64,000 bases of DNA from Herbaspirillum sp. meg3. Lineage in GTDB: Bacteria; Pseudomonadota; Gammaproteobacteria; Burkholderiales; Burkholderiaceae_D. Where the stretch lies: assembly GCF_002257565.1 (NCBI RefSeq), contig NZ_CP022736.1:4960001-5024000 (forward strand), given 5' to 3'. Positions within the stretch are counted from its first letter, which is position 1; every line of letters starts with the position of its first letter. Position numbers and translations under genes: made by a program. The notes below the pieces were generated by a model that saw only the letters and a program-made list of their open reading frames with translations, ran no database searches and was not told the origin of the DNA. This document shows, in pieces, positions 30,243-39,506 of this stretch.

Positions 30243-32105
30243 TCAGATCACGCTCTCCCACGATGCGGACAAGCGCATCGCGCAATTGATGATCCCGACC
30301 ATCGAATAGGTCTGCGGGAAATTGCCCCACATCTGGCCGGTTACCGGATGCGTGTCTTCGGACAGCAGACCAACGTGATTGCGTGCCGCCAGCATGGCTT
30401 CGAAAATTTCGCGCGCCTGCTCCTTGCGGCCGATGCGGGCAAGTGCGTCGATGCGCCAGAATGTGCAGATGTTGAAAGCGGTTTCAGGGCGGCCGAAATC
30501 ATCCGGTGCTTCGTAACGGCGCATGTAAGGGCCGTCGCACAGATATTTTTCCAGCGCGTCGACAGTCGCGATGAAGCGTTTATCGGTCGGCGCAATCAGC
30601 CCGACCTCCACCATCAGCAAGACGCTTGCATCGAGGTCGCGGCCACCGAAGCTTTCGGCATAGGTCTGACGTTCTTCATTCCAGGCTTCGGTCAGGATGC
30701 GCTTGCCGATCATGTCGGCACGCTCGATCCAGTACGTGGCGCGATCGGTCAGCTCAAGCCGTACGGCGATCTTGGCGAGCCTGTCGCAGGCGGCCCAGCT
30801 CATCAGCGCAGACGAGGTATGGATGCGCGACCGCGTGCGCAATTCCCACATACCGGCATCAGGCCGGTCGTACATCTCAAAGGCACGCTCACCGACGGCT
30901 TCCAGATGCTTGAACTGCTCGATGCCGGCGCGATGATGCAGGCGGACATCGTGGAAGGCCTGCGCTGCACCGAGAATGATGTTGCCGTAGACGTCGTGCT
31001 GGAAATGCTCGTAGGCCTGATTGCCGACACGTACCGGCGCGTGATGGCGATAACCGGGCAAGTGATCGAGGATCTGTTCCGGCAAGGCTTCTTCGAGGCC
31101 GATGCCATACAGCGGCTGCACGTGGCCGCCGGCCGAGCGCACCACGACATTGGTGAGCCAGCGCAGATAATCTTCCATGGTGCCGAGTTCGGAAATGCTG
31201 TTCAACGCGCGCACCACGAAGAAGGCGTCGCGCAGCCAGCAATAGCGATAGTCCCAGTTACGCGCACTGCCCGGTGCTTCCGGCACGCTGGTGGTCATGG
31301 CGGCAATGATGGCGCCGGTGTCTTCATACACCGACATCTTGAGCGTGATGGCGGCGCGGATGACCGCGGCTTGCCACTCCAGCGGTGTGGCGAGACTGCG
31401 GCTCCAGTTGCGCCAGTAGGTAACGGTTTCCTGCTCAAAACTGCGTGCGGTGTCGCCGATGCCGCCAGTCAGCGTCTCGTCGGGGCCGAGCAAGAAGTTG
31501 AACGGGCGGCTGATGACGAAAGCCGTTTCATCCAGAAGATAACTGATGGGCGCGTCGGTGTTGAGCCGCAGCGTCATTTCCGAACCGACGTAGCGCACGT
31601 GATTACTGCCGCGCGTAATTTCCGGCACTTCACGTCCCCAGTCGAAACGCGGACGCAGCAGCACGCGCAGGCGCGGCGCACCGTTTAGCGGCAGCACGCG
31701 GCGCACCAGCGTCTGCGGCCGGAAGAAGCGGCCGCGGCTTGGGAACCGTGGGGCAAAGTCGGTGATCTCGACGCCCTGCCCGAGCGTGTCGTAGAGACGC
31801 GTTTTGAGCACGGCCGTATTCGGCTCGTACCACTGCTCGCTGTGCGAAAAGTTCTCCAGCTCGAAACTCCACAAGCTGCCGCTTTCGTCGGGGTCGAGCA
31901 AGGCGTTGAAGACCGGGTCGCCGTCGAATCGCGGCAGACAACACCAGACGATACGGCCGAGCTTGTCGATCAGCGCGCTGTAAGAACAGTTGCCGATAAC
32001 GCCGAGATCGAGAGATGAGGTGGAAGGCCGGTCGCCGTCGTTGCTGACGCCGGTGGAGGTATCGTTGCTGGGAGTGTCGATGGATGACGGTGATGACGTG
32101 CTCAT
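30243..32105 (-). CDS. Glycoside hydrolase family 15 protein (glucoamylase/trehalase-like)
   Basis: A 620-residue protein with an N-terminal beta-sandwich domain (about 35-230) and an (alpha/alpha)6-barrel. The family signatures NWDYRYCWLRDAFF in the middle and SEDTHPVTGQMWGNFPQ near the C-terminus carry the residues expected for acid/base catalysis. Bacterial members next to ots genes hydrolyse trehalose or alpha-glucans; which one cannot be told here. No signal peptide is seen, so it is probably cytoplasmic. The start at 32105 follows a GAGAGGAAAGG-type site; the frame is open upstream but without domain content. It lies between otsB and otsA. Confidence 0.9.
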   Translation of the reverse strand: MSTSSPSSIDTPSNDTSTGVSNDGDRPSTSSLDLGVIGNCSYSALIDKLGRIVWCCLPRFDGDPVFNALLDPDESGSLWSFELENFSHSEQWYEPNTAVLKTRLYDTLGQGVEITDFAPRFPSRGRFFRPQTLVRRVLPLNGAPRLRVLLRPRFDWGREVPEITRGSNHVRYVGSEMTLRLNTDAPISYLLDETAFVISRPFNFLLGPDETLTGGIGDTARSFEQETVTYWRNWSRSLATPLEWQAAVIRAAITLKMSVYEDTGAIIAAMTTSVPEAPGSARNWDYRYCWLRDAFFVVRALNSISELGTMEDYLRWLTNVVVRSAGGHVQPLYGIGLEEALPEQILDHLPGYRHHAPVRVGNQAYEHFQHDVYGNIILGAAQAFHDVRLHHRAGIEQFKHLEAVGERAFEMYDRPDAGMWELRTRSRIHTSSALMSWAACDRLAKIAVRLELTDRATYWIERADMIGKRILTEAWNEERQTYAESFGGRDLDASVLLMVEVGLIAPTDKRFIATVDALEKYLCDGPYMRRYEAPDDFGRPETAFNICTFWRIDALARIGRKEQAREIFEAMLAARNHVGLLSEDTHPVTGQMWGNFPQTYSMVGIINCAMRLSASWESVI

Positions 32106-32209
32106 GCTGCCTTTCCTCTCTTTACTCTTTTTGTTGTTGCCCGAATATTGTTGCCGGCAAACTTGCCTGACCGGCGCCAGGACTTCGGGTGCGCGAAAAA
32201 ATGTTCCTG

Positions 32210-32956
32210 TCAGCGATCCCGGTCTACGGCTCTCAGCGCTTGCTCCAGCCATTGATGCAAAGCAGCCGGGTTATCCAGCCGCATGTTCGCCTTGCTCTGC
32301 CCTTCGCCGATCTTGATGCCGAAGCCGCCGCCGTGCGACTGCACCCACTCGAAGCCGGCTTCGTCAGTGACGTCGTCGCCGACAAATACCGGACGGCGTC
32401 CGGCAAACGGCGCTTCACGCATGAACGAGGCGATGGCGTCGCCCTTGTCGGCCAGCGCCGCTTTGGCTTCCACCACCATCTTGCCGCGCAGGACGGAAAA
32501 ACCGGGCACGCACGAGACGGCATGATTCATGGCTTCGATACAGGCCTCTTCCAGATGCGGGGACTTGCGATAGTGCAGCGCCAACGCGCCACGCTTGGGT
32601 TCCAGCAGCAGCCCGGGATGGCGCGCCACCAGCGGCGCCAGACGCTCCATCAGGCGAGCCGTGTCGGGCGCGGACAGTTGAATCAACCGCCCTGAGGCAT
32701 CGCGCCTTTCCAGCCCGTGCACACCCGCAGCAGGCAAGTGGAGCGGCGCCAGATAATGGTCGAGCTGCACCACCGGACGACCGCTGACGACTGCCAACGC
32801 GCCGTTCGAGAGTTCTTGAAGCCGCTGCAACATTTCAATCAGATCCGGGGCGGGCACCACGCTGTCGGGCTCGGGAGCCAGGTTCACGAGGGTGCCGTCG
32901 AAGTCGAGAAACAATGCATCAGCGGCAAAGTCGTATTCATGAGTTCGCAGAGACAT
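32210..32956 (-). CDS. otsB: Trehalose-6-phosphate phosphatase
   Basis: A 248-residue HAD-superfamily phosphatase. The nucleophile motif D18FDGTL is near the N-terminus, and GDDVTDEAGF near the C-terminus provides the magnesium ligands. It converts trehalose-6-phosphate to trehalose. The ATG at 32956 is preferred; an in-frame TTG 17 codons upstream is possible, and neither has a good ribosome binding site. It is the first gene of the trehalose group, 104 bases before the GH15 gene. Confidence 0.93.
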   Translation of the reverse strand: MSLRTHEYDFAADALFLDFDGTLVNLAPEPDSVVPAPDLIEMLQRLQELSNGALAVVSGRPVVQLDHYLAPLHLPAAGVHGLERRDASGRLIQLSAPDTARLMERLAPLVARHPGLLLEPKRGALALHYRKSPHLEEACIEAMNHAVSCVPGFSVLRGKMVVEAKAALADKGDAIASFMREAPFAGRRPVFVGDDVTDEAGFEWVQSHGGGFGIKIGEGQSKANMRLDNPAALHQWLEQALRAVDRDR

Positions 32957-33345
32957 GCTTTGTGAGGTCGATTTAATATCGATTAGTTCCAATTGGCTTT
33001 TCGACAATAAAGTCGTCTTTTAGCGAAAAACCTCCTTGGGAAAACGCAAAAGAAAACGCGATGCCACCGGTGTAAAAAGACCGGACGGACGTTGCTGAAA
33101 GAAGAAAAAACCGGAGAACTATGCCGCTCGCGCGATTCGCTTAATCATGCAGAGAATGCGAATCACCCGAGGGGTAGGAGGAGAATGAAATCCGTTGTGC
33201 ACAAACGGCTCACGTTTGTCTATCGGTGTTGCATGAAGTGACTAAAGAGTAAGCGTCTTACACTGCTGACAAGCTGTTTGACTGCTGGCACAGCTTGAAT
33301 CGCTTGCCTGGTTGGCTTGCTTTGTTACCAACCAGGCAAGCCAGA
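32957..33345. other. Intergenic region upstream of otsB
   Basis: No gene is visible. It contains the promoter region of the trehalose operon (not resolved) and the hairpin at 33303-33340. Confidence 0.6.
33303..33340. terminator. 13-bp perfect hairpin after the sodium:solute symporter gene
   Basis: CTTGCCTGGTTGG (33303-33315) pairs perfectly with 33328-33340 around a 12-base loop that repeats CTTGC. It lies six bases beyond the symporter stop codon. There is no T-run on the minus strand, so it may protect the mRNA 3' end rather than terminate. Confidence 0.6.
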
Positions 33346-34809
33346 TCAGTTGCTCTGACCGTCGGTGCTCAATACCGCCTGCGCGGGCGTCTGAGGAATC
33401 GGCGCCACCAGTTGCGGCATCAACGAACCGACCACCATGCCGCCGATGCTCATCAGCAAACCGACCAACTGTGGCGGCCACATACCTTCCGGCGCCGTGT
33501 ATTCCAGTGTGATCCACGAGATCAGGCCGAGGATCATCGCCGCCAATGCGCCCTGACGCGTGGCGCGCTTCCAGTAGACGCCAAAAGCCAGCGGCGTGAA
33601 GGCGGCGACCAGCGTGACCTTATAGGCGTTTTCGACCATCTGATAAATGCTGGACTGGCTGTTCAACGCCAGCGAGGTCACGGCGATGGTGAAGACCAAC
33701 ACCACCACGCGCATGGAGAACAGGAATTCCTTGTCGCTCTTCCATGGACGGATTTCCTTGATCACGTTTTCGGTGAAGGTTACCGACGGCGCCAGCAGGG
33801 TCGCGCTGGCGCAGCTCTTGATCGCCGACAGCAACGCGCCGAAGAACATGACCTGCGCAAACACCGGCATCTTTTCCATGATCAGCGTCGGCAATACCAG
33901 CTGCGAATCGGTTTCCAGCAAGCGCGACACCATCGCCGGATCGATCAGCGTCGCCGAGTACGCCAGGAAAATCGGGATGAACACAAACATGAAATAGATC
34001 ACCCCGCCCAGGATCGAGGCATTGCGTGCGATGTTTTCATTCTTCGACGACATCACGCGCTGGAACACGTCCTGCTGCGGAATCGAGCCGAGCATCATCG
34101 TTATCCAGGCGGCAAAGAACCACAGTACCTCCTTGGGCGTGGGCGAAGGCCAGAAGTTGAACTTGCCGGCATCCGCCGCATGCTGGATCACGACCGCAGG
34201 GCCGCCGACCATGCCGGAGACTTCCCACCCGATGTACAGCATGCCGACCACCACGATGATCATTTGCAGGAAGTCGGTGATCGCCACCGCCCACATGCCG
34301 CCCATGAGCGTGTAGATCAACACGCTGGCAGCGCCGATGATCATGCCCCAGTGCATGGGAATGTACCCGCCCGAAACCACGTTGAACACCAGCCCCAGCG
34401 CCTTGATCTGCGCGGCCACCCAGCCGAGATAAGAGATCACGATACAGATCGTCACCAGCATTTCAGCCGCGCGGCCAAAACGCTTCTTGTAGTAGTCGCC
34501 GATGGTCAGCAGGTTCATGCGGTACAGCGGCTTGGCGAAAAACACGCCCACCAGAATCAAGCATAGCGATGAGCCGAAGGGATCAGCAACGATACCGCCC
34601 AGGCCTTCCTTGAGGAAGGTCGACGACACGCCCAGCACCGCTTCCGAACCGAACCAGGTCGCGAACACGGTCGCCGTCACCACCGACATCGGCAATGAAC
34701 GTCCGGCCACGGCGAAGTCCTTGCCGCTCTTGACGAACTTGGTTGCGTAAAGACCGATACCGACTGAAATCACCCAATAAAGTATGACGAACCAGATCAG
34801 GGCATTCAT
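33346..34809 (-). CDS. Sodium:solute symporter family transporter
   Basis: A 487-residue integral membrane protein with about 13 hydrophobic segments and the SSS-family layout. Features include the N-terminal GRSLP and ATWFGSEAVLG segments and the mid-protein QQDVFQRVMSSKNE loop. Family members import sugars, amino acids, carboxylates or urea with sodium. The substrate cannot be assigned. It is monocistronic, with AAGGAA before the ATG and a hairpin after the stop. Confidence 0.9.
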   Translation of the reverse strand: MNALIWFVILYWVISVGIGLYATKFVKSGKDFAVAGRSLPMSVVTATVFATWFGSEAVLGVSSTFLKEGLGGIVADPFGSSLCLILVGVFFAKPLYRMNLLTIGDYYKKRFGRAAEMLVTICIVISYLGWVAAQIKALGLVFNVVSGGYIPMHWGMIIGAASVLIYTLMGGMWAVAITDFLQMIIVVVGMLYIGWEVSGMVGGPAVVIQHAADAGKFNFWPSPTPKEVLWFFAAWITMMLGSIPQQDVFQRVMSSKNENIARNASILGGVIYFMFVFIPIFLAYSATLIDPAMVSRLLETDSQLVLPTLIMEKMPVFAQVMFFGALLSAIKSCASATLLAPSVTFTENVIKEIRPWKSDKEFLFSMRVVVLVFTIAVTSLALNSQSSIYQMVENAYKVTLVAAFTPLAFGVYWKRATRQGALAAMILGLISWITLEYTAPEGMWPPQLVGLLMSIGGMVVGSLMPQLVAPIPQTPAQAVLSTDGQSN

Positions 34810-35003
34810 GCAATTTCCTTACGCAAAAGGGCTGTGAAAAAGGCCCGGAAAGTGGGAGGGCTAGTGTGCGAAAACGCGCATTATAACGGCATTAGCTGCG
34901 GGTTTTCCCACCCTGCCAGCCATTCGTCAGCAAATTTCGCGCCACCGGCGAATGACGATAGCGGCGTGCAATCCCGGCGAGCTGAAAACGCCGGATCAGG
35001 ACA

Positions 35004-35765
35004 TCAGCTCATCACCGAAATCACGTCCTGCGGAAATTGTTGCACGGCGGCTACATTGCCATCGCGATCAATCCAGCGGTAGTCCAACGGCGCGGTCTGC
35101 CCCTTGCGCAGGGGATTGCGCGTACAGTGGCGAGCGTAGGCAGGATCGACATAGCGGTAAGGCAGATGCTCATCCCGGCCCGCCGTGATGCCCAGCCGCG
35201 TGGTTTCGATCAGGGTCTGCGGTGTTTCGCCGACATCGTCGACAAACAACTCTTCCGGATCAAAGGAACGCGCGTCCCAATCAGAGACACGCAAGGCCAA
35301 AGACTTGCACAACAAGGTTTGGCCTGCGCACAGCCGGTGCAGAGGCCGCACGGCACCCTGCGCGTCGGGGTTTTGTGCCTGCATCACGGCCAAGGCTTCG
35401 GGGCCGGCGATGGCGTCTATCCAGGGATAGGCGGATTTGATGAGAACTGCGTTGCCCGGGCCGGCGGCGCTGAAGTTAAGCGAATCGCCGCCGCGCGAGT
35501 AATACATGTAGATGGTGCCGCCTTCCATGAAGAGCGCGCGCCGTTTGTGGGTGTAACCCAGCGAGGCGTGACTGCCTCGCTCGTCGAGGCAATAGGCTTC
35601 AGTTTCGATAATCCGGACGGAGAGCCATTGGCCCTTCCAGCGCCGGCGGATTACTTTACCGATCAGGGCGCGCGCCAGTGCAGGACTGTCCTGATCGAAA
35701 AAACGGTTGTCCAGCATGGTGAAGCGGGCTGCGGCAGGCGAAACTTTACGCATCTTGTCGTCCAT
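35004..35765 (-). CDS. DNA-3-methyladenine glycosylase (AAG/MPG family)
   Basis: A 253-residue monofunctional base-excision glycosylase of the alkyladenine family. The catalytic glutamate E56 lies in IIETEAY, with Y58 and H66 at the spacings seen in the human enzyme (equivalents of Y127 and H136). It flips out and removes alkylated purines and hypoxanthine. The start at 35765 is likely, but an ATG four codons later is possible. It is downstream of lysA, separated by a terminator hairpin, so it is probably transcribed alone. Confidence 0.9.
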   Translation of the reverse strand: MDDKMRKVSPAAARFTMLDNRFFDQDSPALARALIGKVIRRRWKGQWLSVRIIETEAYCLDERGSHASLGYTHKRRALFMEGGTIYMYYSRGGDSLNFSAAGPGNAVLIKSAYPWIDAIAGPEALAVMQAQNPDAQGAVRPLHRLCAGQTLLCKSLALRVSDWDARSFDPEELFVDDVGETPQTLIETTRLGITAGRDEHLPYRYVDPAYARHCTRNPLRKGQTAPLDYRWIDRDGNVAAVQQFPQDVISVMS

Positions 35766-35794
35766 CGAATTCTACGTCCATCATCAAATGACAA

Positions 35795-35825
35795 ACGGGG
35801 CGAGTCCTTTCGGAACTCGCCCCGT
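35795..35825 (-). terminator. Terminator after lysA
   Basis: A GC-rich 11-bp stem (35795-35805 with 35815-35825) lies 25 bases after the lysA stop codon, followed on the minus strand by TTTGTC. The T-run is short, so efficiency may be moderate. Confidence 0.75.
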
Positions 35826-35849
35826 CTTCAGCACAGATTGCTCATCGAC

Positions 35850-37145
35850 TCAGTCGACGATAGCTTCCAGCGCAAACAGGTCAGCCGGATTTTCGCGCTT
35901 GCGGATCAGGTGCACCTTGTCGCCATCGACCAGCACTTCTGCCGCACGGCCGCGAGTGTTGTAGTTGGAGGCCATGGTCATGCCGTAAGCACCGGCCGAC
36001 ATCAACGCCAGCAGGTCCCCGGACTCCAATGCCAGTTCGCGGTTGCGCGCCAGCCAGTCACCGGATTCGCAGACGGGGCCGACGATGTCGTAGGTTTGTG
36101 CCGCATCCTTGCGTTGCTGCACGGCTTGCACGCCATGCCAGGCTTCATACAAGGCGGGACGCATGAGGTCGTTCATGGCGGCGTCGACCACGGCGAAGTT
36201 TTTGGTTTCACCGTGCTTCAGGTATTGCACTTCGGTGATCAGCAGACCCGCGTTGCCGACGATGGAACGGCCGGGTTCGAACATGACCTTGATGGCACGG
36301 CCGTCGTACTTTTGCTTGCGCCAGGTGTCGACGCGGGCAAACAGCCGGCCCAGGTAGTCGCCGACCGGAACCGGTTGCTCGTCGTCATAAGTGATGCCGA
36401 TGCCGCCACCGATGTCGAGGTGATGGATGGCGATACCTTCGGATTCCAGCTGATCGATCAGTTCAATGACTTTGTCGAGCGCTTCCAGCAGCGGCGCGTC
36501 GTCCAGCAACTGCGAACCGATGTGGCAGTCAATGCCGACGACTTCAATGTTCGGCAGTGCAGCCGCATCGCGGTAGCAGGCCAATGCGTCTTCATAGGCG
36601 ACGCCGAACTTGTTTTCTTTCAGGCCGGTGGAAATGTAGGGATGGGTCTTGGCGTCGACGTTGGGATTGACGCGCAGCGAGATGCGCGCACGCTTGCCGG
36701 CTTCGCCTGCGACTTCATTGAGGCGATGGACTTCGGGGATCGATTCGACATTGAAGCAGAGGATGTCGTGCTCCAGCGCCAGACGCATTTCGTCACGGCC
36801 CTTGCCCACGCCGGAAAAGATCACCTTGCGCGGATCGCCGCCGGCGGCGATCACACGCAGCAGTTCGCCGCCCGAAACGATGTCGAAGCCGGAACCGAGT
36901 TTGCCCAGCAGGTTCAACACTGCCAGATTGGAATTGGATTTGACCGAATAACACACCAGCGCGCCGCCCTCACCGGCATCCACGCTGCGGCCGGCTTTTT
37001 TGCAGGCATCGGCGTAGGCGGAGTAGTTGGCGGTCAATGCTGCCTTGGAATACACGTAGAGCGGCGAGCCGAATTGCTTGGCCAGTGCATTCAAGGGCAG
37101 ATTTTCAGCGTGCAGAACGCCGTCGCGATAGGAAAAATGGGGCAT
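35850..37145 (-). CDS. lysA: Diaminopimelate decarboxylase
   Basis: A 431-residue fold-type III PLP enzyme that makes L-lysine from meso-diaminopimelate. The PLP lysine is K69 in VCYSVKSNSNLAVL. The glycine-rich phosphate-binding GGGIGI and the CESGDWLARNR segment at the second active-site edge are present. It begins 19 bases after the small lipoprotein gene lptM. Together with divergent cyaY this is a conserved proteobacterial arrangement. Confidence 0.96.
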   Translation of the reverse strand: MPHFSYRDGVLHAENLPLNALAKQFGSPLYVYSKAALTANYSAYADACKKAGRSVDAGEGGALVCYSVKSNSNLAVLNLLGKLGSGFDIVSGGELLRVIAAGGDPRKVIFSGVGKGRDEMRLALEHDILCFNVESIPEVHRLNEVAGEAGKRARISLRVNPNVDAKTHPYISTGLKENKFGVAYEDALACYRDAAALPNIEVVGIDCHIGSQLLDDAPLLEALDKVIELIDQLESEGIAIHHLDIGGGIGITYDDEQPVPVGDYLGRLFARVDTWRKQKYDGRAIKVMFEPGRSIVGNAGLLITEVQYLKHGETKNFAVVDAAMNDLMRPALYEAWHGVQAVQQRKDAAQTYDIVGPVCESGDWLARNRELALESGDLLALMSAGAYGMTMASNYNTRGRAAEVLVDGDKVHLIRKRENPADLFALEAIVD

Positions 37146-37164
37146 AAAGTAGAGACAGCGAGAA

Positions 37165-37428
37165 TTATTTTGATTGGGGAACAGCGGTATTCGATGACGC
37201 CGCGCCGGCTTTGCCGGTCGTCACGTCAGTTGCAGCATCAGTTGCAGCATCAGCGCCGACATCGGCTGCCGCCGGAGCCGGCGCAGTCCTGACAGGATGC
37301 GGCGCAGGCGGTTTCGGCAGGTACAACGGTCCCTTCTGACCGCAGCCGGTCAGCAGCACGATCAACGCAACAGCGCTCAGCGCGAGGGACGCCGGACGGG
37401 CCGGGGAAAAATAAAATGGAGACTTCAC
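37165..37428 (-). CDS. lptM: Small lipoprotein LptM/YifL-like
   Basis: An 87-residue protein with a signal peptide ending in the lipobox LLTG-C29, followed by GQKGPLYLPKP, the hallmark of the LptM/YifL family. In E. coli this lipoprotein assists assembly of the LptDE lipopolysaccharide transporter. The tail is Ala/Asp/Thr-rich and includes an exact 12-bp duplication (37228-37251). The start is a GTG. The neighbourhood (cyaY divergent, lysA downstream) is the classical one and supports the call. Confidence 0.85.
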   Translation of the reverse strand: MKSPFYFSPARPASLALSAVALIVLLTGCGQKGPLYLPKPPAPHPVRTAPAPAAADVGADAATDAATDVTTGKAGAASSNTAVPQSK

Positions 37429-37468
37429 GATAGAATCACGGGTTTACATCAATGTCTCGGAGTGTAGC

Positions 37469-37804
37469 ATGACAGAATCAGAATTCCTGGCCCTCGCGGA
37501 TTCCGCGCTGAACGCGATCGAAGCCGCACTGGAGCAGGCCACCGACGACACTGACCTCGACGTCGAGTGCAGCCGCAGCGGCAATGTGCTGGAAATCGAA
37601 TGCATCGATAACGGTTCCAAAATCATCGTCAACAGCCAGGCCCCGATGCAGGAACTGTGGCTGGCCTCCAAGTCGGGCGGCTATCACTTCAAATACGACG
37701 GCAAGCAATGGCTGAGCGCACGCGACGGCTCCGAGCTGTACGCCACGCTGTCGGCCTCGGTCACCGAGCAGGCCGGCGTGGCTGTCACGCTGACTGCGCC
37801 GTAG
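37469..37804 (+). CDS. cyaY: Frataxin-like iron-binding protein CyaY
   Basis: A 111-residue acidic protein with the frataxin fold pattern: an acidic first helix (ALEQATDDTDLDVEC region), beta strands and the QELWLASKSGGYHFKYDG segment. CyaY modulates iron-sulphur cluster assembly by IscS. It is one of the few plus-strand genes, starting 40 bases from the divergent lptM start, so the two promoters must overlap. Confidence 0.93.
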   Translation: MTESEFLALADSALNAIEAALEQATDDTDLDVECSRSGNVLEIECIDNGSKIIVNSQAPMQELWLASKSGGYHFKYDGKQWLSARDGSELYATLSASVTEQAGVAVTLTAP

Positions 37805-37826
37805 CACAACATAATGTAACTTTGTA

Positions 37827-39326
37827 TCAGCTATCGTCGGCCCACGACTTGGCAGCCGCAATCGCGCGCTGCCAGCCGCGCACCAGCTTGCCGACCTGCT
37901 CTGCGGGCAAGGCAGGTTTGAAGCCGGCGTCCTGACGCCATTGCCGGCGCAAGGTTTCCTGATCGGGCCAGAATCCGACTGCCAGTCCCGCCAGATAGGC
38001 GGCGCCCAGCGCGGTGGTTTCCGTCACTTCCGGACGAATCACTTCGACGCCGAGAATATCGGCCTGAAACTGCATCAGCAGATCATTGGCGGTCGCCCCG
38101 CCGTCCACGCGTAATTGCGCAATATCCAATCCGGCGTCGGCCTGCATCGCCTTCAGCACATCCATGGTCTGATAGGCGATGCTGTCGAGGGCGGCGCGCG
38201 CCAGATGTGCCGAGGTGGTGCCGCGCGTGGCGCCAAACATGGCACCGCGTGCATGCGGATTCCAGTGCGGCGCGCCGAGTCCGGCAAAGGCCGGCACCAG
38301 ATAGACGCCATCGCTGCCGGGCACGCTGCGCGCCAACGCTTCCACATCGCGCGAATGCCGGATGATGCCGAGACCATCGCGCAGCCATTGCACCACCGCG
38401 CCGCCGATGAAGATGCTTCCTTCCAGCGCATATTGCACTTTGCCGTCGACCTGCCAGGCAATCGTGGTGAGCAGATTGTTCTTCGACACGATGGGCTTGT
38501 CGCCGGTGTTCATCACCATGAAACAGCCGGTGCCGTAGGTATTCTTGACCATGCCGGGCGCCGTGCACATCTGCCCAAACAAGGCCGCGTGCTGATCGCC
38601 GGCGATACCGGCAATCGGGATCTTCGATGCAAATACCGTGGTCTTGGTGTGACCGTAGAGTTCGCTCGATTGCCGCACCTCAGGCAGCATGCTGCGCGGG
38701 ATATCCAGCAACGCCAGCAACTCATCGTCCCATTCCAGGGTATGAATATTGAACAGCATCGTACGCGAGGCGTTGCTGACGTCGGTGACGTGCAGTTCGC
38801 CACGCGTGAAGTTCCAGATCAGCCAGCTGTCGACGGTGCCGAACGCCAGCTTCCCCGCCTTCGCCAGATCACGCGCACCGGGCACGTTGTCGAGTATCCA
38901 GCGGATCTTGGTGCCGGAGAAATAAGAGTCAACCAGCAATCCGGTTTTGGCGCGGATCGACTCCTGATGGCCTTCAGATTTCAGCGCGTCGCAAAACGCG
39001 GCGGTGCGCCGGTCCTGCCATACGATGGCGTTGTACAGCGGACGTCCGCTGTCGCGATCCCAGACGATGGTGGTCTCACGCTGGTTGGTGATGCCGATGG
39101 CGGCGATGGATGCGCCATTCACTCCCGCCTTGGTCACCGCTTCGGCAGCAACACCGGCTTGCGTAGACCAGATCTCTTGCGGGTCGTGCTCGACCCAGCC
39201 CGGATGCGGATAGATCTGCTGAAATTCCTTTTGCGCCGTACTCACGATATGGCCGGCGCGGTCAAACAAAATGGCACGTGAACTGGTAGTGCCCTGGTCG
39301 AGCGCCAGGATGTATTGCTCCGACAT
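37827..39326 (-). CDS. glpK: Glycerol kinase
   Basis: A 499-residue FGGY-family kinase that phosphorylates glycerol. The N-terminal phosphate loop ALDQGTTSSRA, the central ITNQRETT segment and the C-terminal VDGGATANDLLMQFQADI adenosine motif are intact. The start at 39326 follows GGAGGAAG; the frame is open a further 37 codons without domain content. No glpF, glpD or glpR is adjacent. It is transcribed away from the pseudopilin gene and converges on cyaY. Confidence 0.96.
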   Translation of the reverse strand: MSEQYILALDQGTTSSRAILFDRAGHIVSTAQKEFQQIYPHPGWVEHDPQEIWSTQAGVAAEAVTKAGVNGASIAAIGITNQRETTIVWDRDSGRPLYNAIVWQDRRTAAFCDALKSEGHQESIRAKTGLLVDSYFSGTKIRWILDNVPGARDLAKAGKLAFGTVDSWLIWNFTRGELHVTDVSNASRTMLFNIHTLEWDDELLALLDIPRSMLPEVRQSSELYGHTKTTVFASKIPIAGIAGDQHAALFGQMCTAPGMVKNTYGTGCFMVMNTGDKPIVSKNNLLTTIAWQVDGKVQYALEGSIFIGGAVVQWLRDGLGIIRHSRDVEALARSVPGSDGVYLVPAFAGLGAPHWNPHARGAMFGATRGTTSAHLARAALDSIAYQTMDVLKAMQADAGLDIAQLRVDGGATANDLLMQFQADILGVEVIRPEVTETTALGAAYLAGLAVGFWPDQETLRRQWRQDAGFKPALPAEQVGKLVRGWQRAIAAAKSWADDS

Positions 39327-39506
39327 GTCTTCCTCCGGCGGCGATGCCGCGCATAACAATGTTATTTTGACAACGCCTGCAGTGTGCTGAGCAATCTGCT
39401 GCGAAAAATTCCATCGTTTCCCGCTGTGACGCTCCACCTCGATGCATCGCGTGCCTTATACTCTCGCATCTTGTCACACTCACAGCAATTCTGGAAAGCA
39501 CGTTCA

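Noticed and set aside
33242..33517. A 91-codon minus-strand frame running across the end of the symporter gene
   Set aside because: It overlaps the conserved symporter C-terminus and the hairpin in another frame, and lacks a ribosome binding site.
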